Shown here: positions 16,174-25,174 of the stretch, in pieces
Layout: every line of letters starts with the position of its first letter
How positions within the stretch are numbered: the stretch's first letter is position 1
NCBI GenBank assembly: GCA_934394585.1
Contig: CAKRQU010000002.1
Coordinates: 52,093-116,092, forward strand
Length of the DNA stretch: 64,000 nucleotides
Direction of reading: 5' to 3'
Source of the DNA: an uncultured Eubacteriales bacterium
GTDB lineage: Bacteria; Bacillota; Clostridia; Oscillospirales; CAG-272
Program-made: the position numbers and the translations under genes
Notes under the pieces: model-generated
Database searches by the model: none
The model's input: only the letters and a program-made list of their open reading frames with translations
Told to the model about the DNA's origin: nothing

Positions 16174-17550
16174 ATGAAATACGATGTAATTATCATAGGT
16201 GCGGGTCCCGGCGGAATTTTTTCCGCTTATGAGCTGACAAAAACAATGCCTCAGCTCAAAATCGCCGTTTTTGAAACGGGGCATCCGCTCGAAAAACGTC
16301 ATTGTCCCATCGATGGCGACAAGGTGAAAACCTGCATAGGCTGTAAAACCTGCTCGATAATGAGCGGATTCGGCGGAGCGGGCGCTTTTTCCGATGGTAA
16401 ATACAATATAACAAACGATTTCGGCGGCACGCTGTATGAGCATATAGGCAAAAAACAGGCTCTCGACCTGATGAAATATGTGGACGAAATAAATATGCAG
16501 TTCGGCGGCGAGGGCACAAAGCTTTATACCACAGCCGGCTCGAAATTCAAAAAAATATGTATCCAGAATAAGCTCAATCTTCTCGAGGCATCCGTTCGTC
16601 ATCTCGGCACGGATGTAAATTTCGTGGTTTTGAAAAATCTGTACGATTATCTGAAAGATCGCATGGATTTCTATTTCGATACGCCTGTAAAGGATATTGC
16701 AAAAACACAATCCGGATATGCTGTGACTACCGACAAGGGTTCTTTTGAATGCACCGATTGTATAGTTTCCGTGGGCAGAAGCGGCAGCAAATGGATGGAA
16801 GAAATCTGCAAAAAAATGGGCATTCATACCAAATCAAACCGCGTGGATATCGGTGTCCGCGTGGAATTGCCAGCCGTGGTTTTCTCGCATCTCACAGACG
16901 AGCTTTATGAAAGCAAAATAATTTACCGCACGGAAAAATTCGAAGACAATGTGCGCACATTCTGCATGAATCCGCACGGTATAGTCGTAAACGAAAATAC
17001 AAACGGTATCGTCACCGTAAACGGTCACAGCTATGAAGACCCCAAAATGCAGACGGAAAATACAAATTTCGCGCTCCTCGTGTCAAAGCATTTTTCCGAG
17101 CCTTTTGAAGACAGCAACGGATACGGCGAAAGCATAGCCCGCCTTTCCAATATGCTCGGCGGAGGAGTAATAGTTCAGAGATTCGGCGATCTTGTCCGCG
17201 GTCGTCGCAGCAATACAAAACGAATAGAAGAATCTTTCGTCACGCCCACTCTCGCTGCAACTCCGGGCGACCTCAGCCTCGTTCTTCCCAAAAGAATACT
17301 CGACGGCATAGTGGAAATGATTTATGCGCTCGATAAAATCGCCCCCGGAACAGCAAACGATGATACTCTGCTCTACGGCGTGGAAGTGAAATTTTATAAT
17401 ATGGAAGTCGCCACAAACGAATCTCTCGAAACGGAGTACAAAGGACTTTACATCATCGGCGACGGTTCCGGAATAACCCACTCGCTTTCCCATGCATCCG
17501 CAAGCGGCGTTTATGTGGCGCGCAAAATAACGGAAGAAGCAAATCAGTAA
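16174..17550 (+). CDS. uncharacterised FAD-dependent dehydrogenase (COG2509-like)
   Basis: A 458-residue flavoprotein. The N-terminal dinucleotide motif is IIIGAGPGGIFSAYEL, followed by a Cys-rich strand (HCPIDGDKVKTCIGCKTCSIMSGFGGAGAFSDGKYN) characteristic of a conserved but uncharacterised FAD-dehydrogenase family, and a C-terminal GLYIIGDGSGITHSLSHASASGVYVA segment that closes the FAD site. Substrate unknown. Start ATG 16174 after CGGAG. Monocistronic with consensus promoter and terminator, which fits a housekeeping role. Confidence 0.85.
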   Translation: MKYDVIIIGAGPGGIFSAYELTKTMPQLKIAVFETGHPLEKRHCPIDGDKVKTCIGCKTCSIMSGFGGAGAFSDGKYNITNDFGGTLYEHIGKKQALDLMKYVDEINMQFGGEGTKLYTTAGSKFKKICIQNKLNLLEASVRHLGTDVNFVVLKNLYDYLKDRMDFYFDTPVKDIAKTQSGYAVTTDKGSFECTDCIVSVGRSGSKWMEEICKKMGIHTKSNRVDIGVRVELPAVVFSHLTDELYESKIIYRTEKFEDNVRTFCMNPHGIVVNENTNGIVTVNGHSYEDPKMQTENTNFALLVSKHFSEPFEDSNGYGESIARLSNMLGGGVIVQRFGDLVRGRRSNTKRIEESFVTPTLAATPGDLSLVLPKRILDGIVEMIYALDKIAPGTANDDTLLYGVEVKFYNMEVATNESLETEYKGLYIIGDGSGITHSLSHASASGVYVARKITEEANQ

Positions 17551-17560
17551 AATATCATAC

Positions 17561-17593
17561 AAAGTCCGCGCGATTTGCGCGGACTTTTATTTT
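17561..17593 (+). terminator. terminator after the FAD dehydrogenase gene
   Basis: Stem AAAGTCCGCGC / GCGCGGACTTT with loop GATTT, followed by TATTTT. Confidence 0.8.
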
Positions 17594-17948
17594 AAAGTTA
17601 CGTTTTCTCCCGCCGGATAACGTGGTCGCGCTTTTTACCGACCAAAATCGAGGGCTTTTAACCCTTCTTTGCCAACTGAATACCATATTAACGCAACATC
17701 AAAGGCGGGCGCAATGCGCCCGCCTTTGATACAGGGGTATTTATAATGAAGAGAATTTAGCTGTATTGATAAACCGAAAGCAAAAATCCTGCGCACAATA
17801 ACACGCGCAGACAAAACATTCTGCCGTGTACGGCACGCAAGCCTCGCAAAGCGCACAAGAATGCCTATCTGCCGAGAATACGCTTGCTACGCAGCGGCAA
17901 TTCAGCAAGCAACCGTATTGCCGCCCTTCGACGCCTTACTCTGCAAAT
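17594..17948. other. gene-free stretch with a GC-rich hairpin
   Basis: About 355 bp with no convincing gene. It contains a strong hairpin at 17699-17729 (stem TCAAAGGCGGGCGC with its complement, 3-nt loop), and a smaller GGGCTTTTAACCC. Short open frames on both strands here lack ribosome sites. It could act as a terminator for the minus-strand gene that ends at 17949 or be an intergenic repeat; I see nothing else. Confidence 0.5.
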
Positions 17949-18266
17949 TTATACTATCAGCCCCGATAAACCGATACCGACAAGCAGGGCGCACACGCAG
18001 AAAACGCCCGCGCCAAGATAAGCTCCAACGCGTGCAACGCGCTTCTTTTTCAGAGCGAAATTCACTTTTCTCACGGCTATTATCACGCTCGCCACGACAA
18101 AGCAGAAACCATTACCCACGGCCGTGAAAATACAGGCAAAAAATGCCGCGACGATGGCAAAAAGTCTGCCGAGCAAACCGATTTTCTTTTCGTGAGAGGG
18201 GCAAACCGCTTCAAAAATATAGATTTTTCCGCCTTCCATTATTTCCACGCCTTTTTCGGTAATCAT
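17949..18266 (-). CDS. small two-helix membrane protein, unknown
   Basis: A 105-residue protein whose start is ATG 18266 after GGAGGC. A short cytoplasmic-looking N-terminus, a long hydrophobic region (about residues 32-62), a basic turn (ALKKKRVARVG) and a final hydrophobic segment at the C-terminus. No family recognised. Driven by a perfect consensus promoter and divergent from the S24 regulator gene. Confidence 0.65.
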   Translation of the reverse strand: MITEKGVEIMEGGKIYIFEAVCPSHEKKIGLLGRLFAIVAAFFACIFTAVGNGFCFVVASVIIAVRKVNFALKKKRVARVGAYLGAGVFCVCALLVGIGLSGLIV

Positions 18267-18325
18267 ATCTGCCTCCGTTCTATATTTGCGTATAAATTTT
18301 ACCGTCAAATATAATTTACATCTTG

Positions 18326-18354
18326 ATTATACTATGGCTTTCCCGATTTGTCAA
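18326..18354 (-). promoter_or_regulatory. consensus promoter of the small membrane protein gene
   Basis: Minus strand TTGACA, 17 bp, TATAAT: a perfect sigma-A-type match, 60 bp before the ATG at 18266. Confidence 0.8.
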
Positions 18355-18416
18355 TACTTTTTTATAATTTTTTTGAAAAATTTTACCGCGAAATATAAAA
18401 TTTTATCAAAAAGTAC

Positions 18417-18445
18417 TTTACAAACGGGAATTTTTGTGATAGAAT
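18417..18445 (+). promoter_or_regulatory. promoter of the S24 regulator gene
   Basis: TTTACA, 17 bp, TAGAAT, 67 bp before the ATG at 18512. Confidence 0.6.
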
Positions 18446-18511
18446 GCTTTTGTAATATAAATATGAAGTTTCCAAAAAAATATTCTCATTAAATTAAAAT
18501 CGGAGGTTTTT

Positions 18512-19246
18512 ATGGACTGGCTGGACAGCATAAAAAGAATAAAAAAGGAAAAAGGGCTTACAAACGAGCAGCTTTCCGAAATTTCGGGGATATCTCTCGG
18601 CACATTGAACAAGCTGCTTTCCGGCGCCACCGCCGACCCGAAGCTTTCCACGCTCTCTTCCCTGTCTCAGGCTTTTTCCTGCTCTTTTGACGAGCTTCTC
18701 GGAAAAAGCGCGCCCGATGTCTCCGCTTCCGGAAGTGAAACGATACGCAGATATTATGCGCTCGACGCAAGCGGAAAAGAAACCGCCGATTATATTATAA
18801 ATAAGGAATACAATCGCATCATCTCCGAGAAAAAGCCCGTCGCGGGCGAAAAAATGCGCGATGCCGCGAAAAAAATCCGCACGATACGCCTGTTTTCCAC
18901 GGCAGCGTCTGCCGGCACCGGCTCATATCTCTCCGGAAACGACTATACAAATATCTCGGTTTACAGCAATCCTACCACCGATGCGGCTGATTTTGCCATA
19001 CGCGTGCGCGGCAACAGTATGGAACCGAAATTCAGCGACGGGGATATACTCCTCGTTTCCGACCGCAAGCGCATTGAAATAGGTGAGCTCGGCATTTTTT
19101 CCGTAGATGGCGAAAGCTATTTCAAGCAGTACGGCGGAAACAGGCTCATCTCGCTGAATCCCGACTACAGTGATATTCCGCTTGATACAGCGGACAAAGC
19201 CGTATGCTTCGGCAAAGTTATCGGCAAGCTGAAAAAGCAGTCATGA
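18512..19246 (+). CDS. LexA-like transcriptional regulator (XRE HTH + S24 peptidase)
   Basis: A 244-residue two-domain regulator. Residues 1-60 are an XRE-type helix-turn-helix (LTNEQLSEISGISLGTLNKLLSG). Residues 130-244 are an S24 autoprotease: cleavage site A134-G135 (AASAG), nucleophile S169 in GNSMEP and general-base K205 in YFKQYG. Such repressors self-cleave after DNA damage when stimulated by RecA. The linker is long. The stop overlaps the start of the ATPase gene, so the two are a co-translated pair; the regulator probably controls both. It could be prophage-derived, but no phage genes are adjacent. Confidence 0.88.
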   Translation: MDWLDSIKRIKKEKGLTNEQLSEISGISLGTLNKLLSGATADPKLSTLSSLSQAFSCSFDELLGKSAPDVSASGSETIRRYYALDASGKETADYIINKEYNRIISEKKPVAGEKMRDAAKKIRTIRLFSTAASAGTGSYLSGNDYTNISVYSNPTTDAADFAIRVRGNSMEPKFSDGDILLVSDRKRIEIGELGIFSVDGESYFKQYGGNRLISLNPDYSDIPLDTADKAVCFGKVIGKLKKQS

Positions 19247-20127
19247 AATATCTCGACTTCTTTGATGTCGCGAGCGAAAATGACGAAGCAAAATTTGTTC
19301 TTTCTTTCAATTACAAGGTGGAAATGACCTGCTTTTCCGAAAACGTCTACCCTTTTAAAATCTTTCCGGAAAAGTATTTTTCTCATGCCGATTTCGACGA
19401 TATCACGGTGATTTACGGCGGAAACGGCTCCGGAAAATCCACATTTCTGAATATCATCGCGGAAAAGCTCGCCCTGATACGCAAAGCGCCTTTCAACCGC
19501 ACCCCGTATTTTGACGAATATCTGTCGTTTTGCAAATACGGGCTGACAAAGGCTTTTCTCCCAAGTGAAAGCAGGATTATCACGAGCGATGAAATATTTG
19601 ATTTTCTGCTCGATCTGCGCGCGATAAATGACGGCGTGGATGCGCGCCGCGACGAGATTTTTTCAGAATACGAAAAGCTGACGGATCCGGAGGCACCCCC
19701 TTTTCTCATGCGCGATCTGTCGCAATATGATGAACTACGGCGCAAAAACGAAGCGCGCCGCACCACAAAAAACAAGTATACAAAGCGTCGCCTTCCCGAA
19801 AATGTGACCGAAAAATCAAACGGGGAAAGCGCTTTTCATTATTTCACAAACGAAATAAAAGAAAACGCGCTTTATCTGCTGGATGAGCCGGAAAACAGCC
19901 TTTCCGCCGCATATCAGACGGAACTGGCCGGCTTTATCGAGGATTCCGCGCGATTTTACGGATGCCAGTTTATAATAGCCACGCACAGCCCTTTTCTGCT
20001 CGCCGTGAAAGGCGCAAAAATTTACGATCTGGACGCGCGCCCCGTTTGCGAAAAGCGCTGGACTGAGCTTGAAAACGTGCGCTTATATCACGATTTTTTT
20101 GAAAAGCACCGCGACGATTTTGAATAA
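19243..20127 (+). CDS. AAA/ABC-type ATPase paired with the S24 regulator
   Basis: A 294-residue ATPase with an ABC-like head but no membrane or long coiled-coil domain. Walker A is GGNGSGKS (residues 59-66), Walker B is LYLLDEPENSLS, the signature-like SNGESAFHYF replaces LSGGQ, and IIATHSPFLLA carries the switch His. This SxGES/DEPExxLS arrangement is that of the COG3910-type predicted ATPases. ATG 19243 overlaps the regulator stop. A role in DNA repair or in sensing nucleic acid damage is plausible from the LexA-like partner but unproven. Confidence 0.8.
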   Translation: MKYLDFFDVASENDEAKFVLSFNYKVEMTCFSENVYPFKIFPEKYFSHADFDDITVIYGGNGSGKSTFLNIIAEKLALIRKAPFNRTPYFDEYLSFCKYGLTKAFLPSESRIITSDEIFDFLLDLRAINDGVDARRDEIFSEYEKLTDPEAPPFLMRDLSQYDELRRKNEARRTTKNKYTKRRLPENVTEKSNGESAFHYFTNEIKENALYLLDEPENSLSAAYQTELAGFIEDSARFYGCQFIIATHSPFLLAVKGAKIYDLDARPVCEKRWTELENVRLYHDFFEKHRDDFE

Positions 20128-20173
20128 ACCCCTCAAATAAAACCGCCTATTTTGTCAAATACCTCCCGTTTTA

Positions 20174-20202
20174 TTGACATAATTCGATTTTTATGATAAA
20201 AT
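20174..20202 (+). promoter_or_regulatory. promoter of the intrinsic-factor-like/ECF operon
   Basis: TTGACA, 17-bp spacer, TAAAAT. The distance to the first gene is only about 35 bp, so no long riboswitch leader fits; I find no cobalamin-riboswitch B12 box here. Confidence 0.7.
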
Positions 20203-20236
20203 TATATGAATAAACGGATAAATGGGTGGGTGTGCT

Positions 20237-22099
20237 ATGAAAAGTATCGATCAGGCAAAATTTACGCGCTTTTTTGCGCTCATTTTATGCCTTACCATGC
20301 TTTTTACGCACTCCCTCCCTTTTTTTGCGCAAAAAGATGCCGATGCTCCTTCTGAAGAAGACATTTTAAATGTGGCGCGTGGAGTAATACAATATGAAAA
20401 ATCGCGTTGCAATTGCCGCGCCGACTATCTCATCGACGGCGATATCGTTTCGGGCGCGGGGACTTCATCTTCCGATTGGCTTGCTTTTGCTATAGGAAGA
20501 TTCGGCGCGGATGACAATTACGCCGGATATCTCGCCGTCGCGGAGGACTATATCTCCGCGCGATACAAAGAAGAAGGCAAACTGAGCGCATACAAAGCCA
20601 CGGAATGGCACAGGCTGATTCTCTCCGTGCTTTCCTGTGGCGGAAATCCGCTCGAAATCCGCGGCGACGGCGAAAAAATAAATCTCGTAGCCGACGGAAT
20701 ATACAATCGCGACAGCGCGTCGCCTCTTGATAAGCAAGGGCTGAACGGGCTTATCTGGGCGCTCATCGCGCTCGACAGCCGTCGGTACAATGTGCCCGAA
20801 AACGCCTCGTATACGCGCGAAAGTATAATAGAAAAAATCCTCGGCGAGCAATCCGAGAGCGGCGATTTCCGCTCTGTCGGAAGCAATGCCGATGTCGATA
20901 TCACGGCGATGGCGCTAACGGCACTCGCGCCGTATTACTATGACGATACTGTATATAGATATATACAAAAGTCTACCGGCGAAACCGTGTCCTCCACGGT
21001 AGGCGAAGCAATAGATTCCGCCATCGCGTGCCTCAGTGGAATGCAGACGGAAAACGGGGATTTCACAAGCTTCGGCACGCCGACTCTCGAAAGCACATGC
21101 CAAGTGACAGTTGCGTTATGCTCTCTCGGCATAGACCCTTTTTCCGACGGAAGATTTATCAAAAACGGAAATTCCGTATGGGATGCCATGCTGAGATACC
21201 GCACGGAAAACGGCGGTTTTTCGCATAAAGCGGGCGGCGGCACGGACAAGCTGGCAAGCATGCAGGCGCTTTATACTCTGGCTGCAATATGGCGGTATAA
21301 ATCAGGCATGCGCGCTCTTTTCGACCTTTGCGACGAGATGAGCGCGGATATGCAAAAGCGCATTTCCGATATTGAGCTTCGCGTATCAAAAGCCGACAGT
21401 CTTTCCCTTGCGGAGATAAATTCCGCACTCTCGGATTACTTTTCGCTACCCGGCGACACTCGCCGCTATGTACGCAACCAAAAATTGCTTTTTGAAGCCG
21501 CAGAAGCCAAAAACGCTGATATAGCGGGTATAAAATCCGCCACCGCGGAAATACCGGATTTCTCTGCGATACCCACTGCAAAATCTTTTGATTTTGCAGA
21601 TTCGGATATGAAAAAAGCTGATTCTCTGCCGGATATTCTGACAACAGAATATTACATTTCCGTAACAACTCTGCTCTATAAACTCAATGCGTCCGGCGAT
21701 TCCGACGGCATTAATATATACCGCGAAAAGCTCGAAAAAGCAAAAGCCGACATACTCGAAATCAAAAATAAAATAGCCGCGCTGAACAGGGATATATCGC
21801 TTCTCCCAGCTCCGTCCGCTCTCAGCCGCGATGACAGGCAGGCTATCGAAAGCATAGCAGAAAGATACAATGCGCTCGACGATTACGACAAGCAATTTGT
21901 TTCGGATTATGACAGCGTGGAAATTCTCATGGCGCGCATAAATACGGCGCGGCGCACTGTTTTCCTGACAATATCTCTGATTATCTGCGCCGCGGCAATA
22001 TCCGCCCTGCTTATCCGGCGCATAAAGCGCAGAATAAGCAAAAAAGCGCGCGAAATGGACGAGCTCGCCGCCATGTATGAAAGCGAGGACGATGAATGA
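20237..22099 (+). CDS. membrane-anchored alpha-toroid (prenyltransferase/intrinsic-factor-like) surface protein
   Basis: About 620 residues: signal peptide (about 10-35), an alpha/alpha-toroid region (about 45-360), a helical stalk with coiled-coil character (about 370-585) and a C-terminal membrane helix with a basic tail. The toroid shows the repeats of the squalene-cyclase/intrinsic-factor superfamily: GLNGLIWALIALDSR, DVDITAMALTALAPYY, ESTCQVTVALCSLGIDPF, GGFSHKAGGGTDKLASMQALYTLAAIW. The next gene encodes the DUF4430 domain, equivalent to the C-terminal half of vertebrate intrinsic factor/transcobalamin, and an ECF transporter follows, so the pair probably captures a vitamin at the surface. 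Start taken at ATG 20237; ATG 20222 is possible. Confidence 0.8.
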   Translation: MKSIDQAKFTRFFALILCLTMLFTHSLPFFAQKDADAPSEEDILNVARGVIQYEKSRCNCRADYLIDGDIVSGAGTSSSDWLAFAIGRFGADDNYAGYLAVAEDYISARYKEEGKLSAYKATEWHRLILSVLSCGGNPLEIRGDGEKINLVADGIYNRDSASPLDKQGLNGLIWALIALDSRRYNVPENASYTRESIIEKILGEQSESGDFRSVGSNADVDITAMALTALAPYYYDDTVYRYIQKSTGETVSSTVGEAIDSAIACLSGMQTENGDFTSFGTPTLESTCQVTVALCSLGIDPFSDGRFIKNGNSVWDAMLRYRTENGGFSHKAGGGTDKLASMQALYTLAAIWRYKSGMRALFDLCDEMSADMQKRISDIELRVSKADSLSLAEINSALSDYFSLPGDTRRYVRNQKLLFEAAEAKNADIAGIKSATAEIPDFSAIPTAKSFDFADSDMKKADSLPDILTTEYYISVTTLLYKLNASGDSDGINIYREKLEKAKADILEIKNKIAALNRDISLLPAPSALSRDDRQAIESIAERYNALDDYDKQFVSDYDSVEILMARINTARRTVFLTISLIICAAAISALLIRRIKRRISKKAREMDELAAMYESEDDE

Positions 22100-22629
22100 A
22101 AAAAGATATCATCGCCATCCTTTCCGTAGTCCTGATAATAGCCGTACTCGCGTGCGGTGTGGAAATCCAGTCGGTAGACGAATATTATCTCACGCATATC
22201 GACGACATAAAGCCCGATTCGAAAACGGTTTTTCTCAGCATAAGATGCGACAGCGTATTTGAAAACTACGATAAGCTGGATTCTTCTTTGAAAAACAGCG
22301 CTTACATTCCCGAAAACGGCATAATTCTCGAAAAAGCGGAATACGTCCTGCGCGAAAACGATACTGTCTACGATATTCTCGACCGCATACTGCGATACAA
22401 TAAAATCATGTACGAGCGCCGCGGCTCTTCGGATTCTTCCGTATATATCGCGGGAATAAATTATCTTTACGAATATTCCTGCGGTCCGCTTTCCGGCTGG
22501 ATGTACAGCGTAAACGGCGTTTTTTCGGATAAAAGCTGCACGGAATACGTGCTTTCCGACGGCGACGTGATAGAATGGGTCTATTCATGCGATCTCGGCA
22601 GAGATGTCGGCAAAAAAGGAGGGCAATAA
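22096..22629 (+). CDS. DUF4430 (transcobalamin C-terminal-like) surface protein
   Basis: A 177-residue protein with an N-terminal membrane anchor (about 5-25) and a DUF4430 domain. The diagnostic core is YIAGINYLYEYSCGPLSGWMYSVNG followed by LSDGDVIEWVYSCDLG, the same YxxGIxxLYEFxxGPxSGWMYxVNG pattern as in intrinsic factor and transcobalamin beta-domains. In those proteins this domain closes the corrinoid against the alpha-toroid. Here toroid and cap are separate, adjacent, overlapping genes (ATGA at 22096). Binding of cobalamin is a strong hypothesis; other bulky ligands are possible. Confidence 0.85.
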   Translation: MKKDIIAILSVVLIIAVLACGVEIQSVDEYYLTHIDDIKPDSKTVFLSIRCDSVFENYDKLDSSLKNSAYIPENGIILEKAEYVLRENDTVYDILDRILRYNKIMYERRGSSDSSVYIAGINYLYEYSCGPLSGWMYSVNGVFSDKSCTEYVLSDGDVIEWVYSCDLGRDVGKKGGQ

Positions 22630-22634
22630 TCTAT

Positions 22635-23522
22635 ATGGAAAAACGCATTGCCTTTCACTGTTTTCACCCCGTTTCATCATTTATATATCTGCTCACGGTG
22701 ATCGTCGTGGGAATGTTTATGACAAATCCGTTGGTTATATCGCTGATGCTTGTTTGCGGCGCATTATTTTGCGCGATGCTTCGCGGGAAAAAGTTTTTTT
22801 CGGATATTCCCTTTTATCTCGCGCTTTTTCTGATATTTTCTCTGGTAAATCCGCTTTTTTCTCATAACGGAGCCACTCCGCTTTTCTTTCTGAACGGCTA
22901 TCCCGTCACGCTGGAGGCGATTTTTTACGGAATGAATATCTCCGCCGTGATGATATCCACGCTTATCTGGTGCACGGTGTTTTCCGCGGTGATGACAAGC
23001 GAAAGAATAATGTGCGTTTTCGGCAGAGTCCTGCCGAAAAGCTCACTGGTGATTTCCATGTCGCTCAGATTTCTGCCGCTTTTCAAAGCAAAATGGCATG
23101 AAATATCCGATGCGCAAAAGGCGCTCGGCTATTATTCAGAAAAGGGCTTCGTTTCAAAAATCACAAATTCCGCGAGGGTTTTCTCGTCACTTATATCATG
23201 GGCACTCGAAAATTCCGTCGATACGGGCGCCTCGATGAAGGCGCGCGGCTACGGTCTTGGCGGACGCACATCATTTTCGCTTTTCCGCTTCGGCGCGCGC
23301 GATGCCGTGCTGACGGCTTTTTCCGCCATACTGCTCGTGATATCGGCAGTGGGACTGAAAAGCGGATATTTCGCTTTTCATTTCTACCCGCAGGCGGCAA
23401 ATATAGATTTTTCGCCGAAAGCCGTAATATTTTACTCGGCAATGGCAATTTTACTGCTGATACCGTCATTTTTTGAAATAAAGGAGGCATTGTATTGGAG
23501 ATACTTGCAGTCAAAAATCTGA
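22635..23522 (+). CDS. ecfT: ECF transporter T component
   Basis: A 295-residue energy-coupling factor transmembrane protein. Membrane helices lie in the first half (VIVVGMFMTNPLVISLML, FYLALFLIFSLVNPLFS) and the coupling helices carry the ARG signature in DTGASMKARGYGLGG. It links the ATPase pair to the substrate-specific S component. ATG 22635 follows AAAGGAGGG. The next start (TTG 23495) lies 28 bp inside it. Confidence 0.9.
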   Translation: MEKRIAFHCFHPVSSFIYLLTVIVVGMFMTNPLVISLMLVCGALFCAMLRGKKFFSDIPFYLALFLIFSLVNPLFSHNGATPLFFLNGYPVTLEAIFYGMNISAVMISTLIWCTVFSAVMTSERIMCVFGRVLPKSSLVISMSLRFLPLFKAKWHEISDAQKALGYYSEKGFVSKITNSARVFSSLISWALENSVDTGASMKARGYGLGGRTSFSLFRFGARDAVLTAFSAILLVISAVGLKSGYFAFHFYPQAANIDFSPKAVIFYSAMAILLLIPSFFEIKEALYWRYLQSKI

Positions 23523-25174
23523 ATTTTTCATATCCCGACAGCAATGCCGCCGCATTGGAAAACGTAAATTTTTCCGTAAAAGAGGGCGAATTTATAGTGC
23601 TCTGCGGCGAAAGCGGCTGCGGAAAAACCACGCTGATGCGCCTTTTGAAACGCGAGCTTGCGCCGTTCGGCAAAAAAAGCGGCGAGATAAGCTTTTGCGG
23701 CAGGAATGAAACCGAGCTTTCCGATGCCGAAAGCGCCTGCGAAATAGGCTATGTAATGCAAAATCCCGAGGCGCAGACCGTGACCGACAAAGTATGGCAC
23801 GAAATTTCCTTCGGAATGGAAAATCTCGGCTTTCCGCGCGACAAAATCCGCCTGCGCTCCGGAGAAATCGCCGCTTATTTCGGGATAGATACATGGTTTC
23901 GCGGCGATACGGCTACGCTTTCCGGCGGGCAAAAGCAAATCCTCGCGCTCGCTTCGGTGATAGCGCTTTCGCCGAAACTCCTTTTGCTTGACGAGCCGAC
24001 TTCTCAGCTCGACCCGATAGCCGCCGCAAATTTCATTTCCGCCGTATGCAAATTAAACCGCGATTTCGGCATCACGGTGATAATGGCGGAACACAGGCTC
24101 GGCGAGATTTTCCCTTATGCCGACCGCGTGGCTGTGATGGAAAAAGGCATGATAATCGCCTTTGATACGCCGCGCAAAATATGTGAAACACTCGGCAATC
24201 ACCGCATTTCGGCTGGCTTCCCTGCCGCTGCACAGATATATTCCGCTCTCGGAACATATTCCGCTCTCGGCACGCAGCAATGCCCGCTCACGGTAAAGGA
24301 AGGCAAAAATTTTCTTTTGGCGCTCGACTTTTCAAAAGAAAAAATGCCGTCCCTTCACGAAAATCCGCGCACAGGCGACGAAATAGCCATAGAAACAAAA
24401 AATCTCTGGCTGAGATATGAGAAAAACACACCCGATATTCTGCGCGGCACAAATCTGTCGGTGCGCCGCGGGGAAATATTTTCCATACTCGGCGGAAACG
24501 GCACAGGCAAAACCACCCTGCTCCGCGCCATAAGCCGAACGGCAAAGCCGTATCGCGGCAAAATAACCGTTTTCGGCGAAAATATCAAAAAAATCAGCGA
24601 CGCGGCACTGCACAGGCATTGCATAGCGCTCCTGCCGCAAAATGCCGATACGCTTTTTATTTCCAAAACAGTGGAGGCGGATTTTCTCGAAATATGCCGC
24701 GCCATGGGATACGACAAAGCAAAATCGATGGAAGAAACCGCAAAAATAAGCGAAAAATTCGGCATTTCGCCTCTCCTGCAAAAGCACCCCTACGATATTT
24801 CCGGCGGCGAAATGCAAAAATGCGCCATAGCGAAAATAATGCTGACAGAGCCGCGCATAATTCTTTTGGACGAGCCCACAAAAGGCATCGACGCTTTTGC
24901 GAAAAAAACTCTCGGAAATATCCTCCGCGAGCTTCAAAACGACGGCATAACCACGATAATCGTAACTCACGACACGGAATTTGCCGCATCCGTATCCGAC
25001 AGATGTGCGCTTTTCTTTGACGGAGAGATACTTTCGCCCTCATCCCCGCGAGAATTTTTCAGCAGTACCGATTTTTATACCACTGCCGCCTCACGCATAT
25101 CACGCGGCTTTTTCAAAAATGCCGTCACCGTGCAGGATGTGGTTTTCCTTGCGAAAGAGGCGATAAAGAAATGA
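23495..25174 (+). CDS. ecfA: fused double ATPase of the ECF transporter (EcfA1-EcfA2 in one chain)
   Basis: A 559-residue protein with two complete ABC domains instead of the usual separate EcfA and EcfA'. First: Walker A GESGCGKT (38-45), signature LSGGQKQILAL, Walker B LLLLDEPTSQLD, AEH switch. Second: Walker A GGNGTGKT (about 333-340), signature ISGGEMQKCAIAK, Walker B IILLDEPTKGID, THD switch. A TTG start at 23495 follows AAGGAGG by 7 bp and overlaps ecfT. Fused ECF ATPases occur in some Firmicutes and actinobacteria. Confidence 0.92.
   Translation: MEILAVKNLNFSYPDSNAAALENVNFSVKEGEFIVLCGESGCGKTTLMRLLKRELAPFGKKSGEISFCGRNETELSDAESACEIGYVMQNPEAQTVTDKVWHEISFGMENLGFPRDKIRLRSGEIAAYFGIDTWFRGDTATLSGGQKQILALASVIALSPKLLLLDEPTSQLDPIAAANFISAVCKLNRDFGITVIMAEHRLGEIFPYADRVAVMEKGMIIAFDTPRKICETLGNHRISAGFPAAAQIYSALGTYSALGTQQCPLTVKEGKNFLLALDFSKEKMPSLHENPRTGDEIAIETKNLWLRYEKNTPDILRGTNLSVRRGEIFSILGGNGTGKTTLLRAISRTAKPYRGKITVFGENIKKISDAALHRHCIALLPQNADTLFISKTVEADFLEICRAMGYDKAKSMEETAKISEKFGISPLLQKHPYDISGGEMQKCAIAKIMLTEPRIILLDEPTKGIDAFAKKTLGNILRELQNDGITTIIVTHDTEFAASVSDRCALFFDGEILSPSSPREFFSSTDFYTTAASRISRGFFKNAVTVQDVVFLAKEAIKK

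Noticed and set aside
17635..17856. Small minus-strand ORF after the FAD dehydrogenase
   Set aside because: No ribosome site, spans a hairpin and lacks recognisable sequence features.
20128..20236. Cobalamin riboswitch before the intrinsic-factor-like operon
   Set aside because: The gap from promoter to first gene is too short and no B12-box-like sequence is present.
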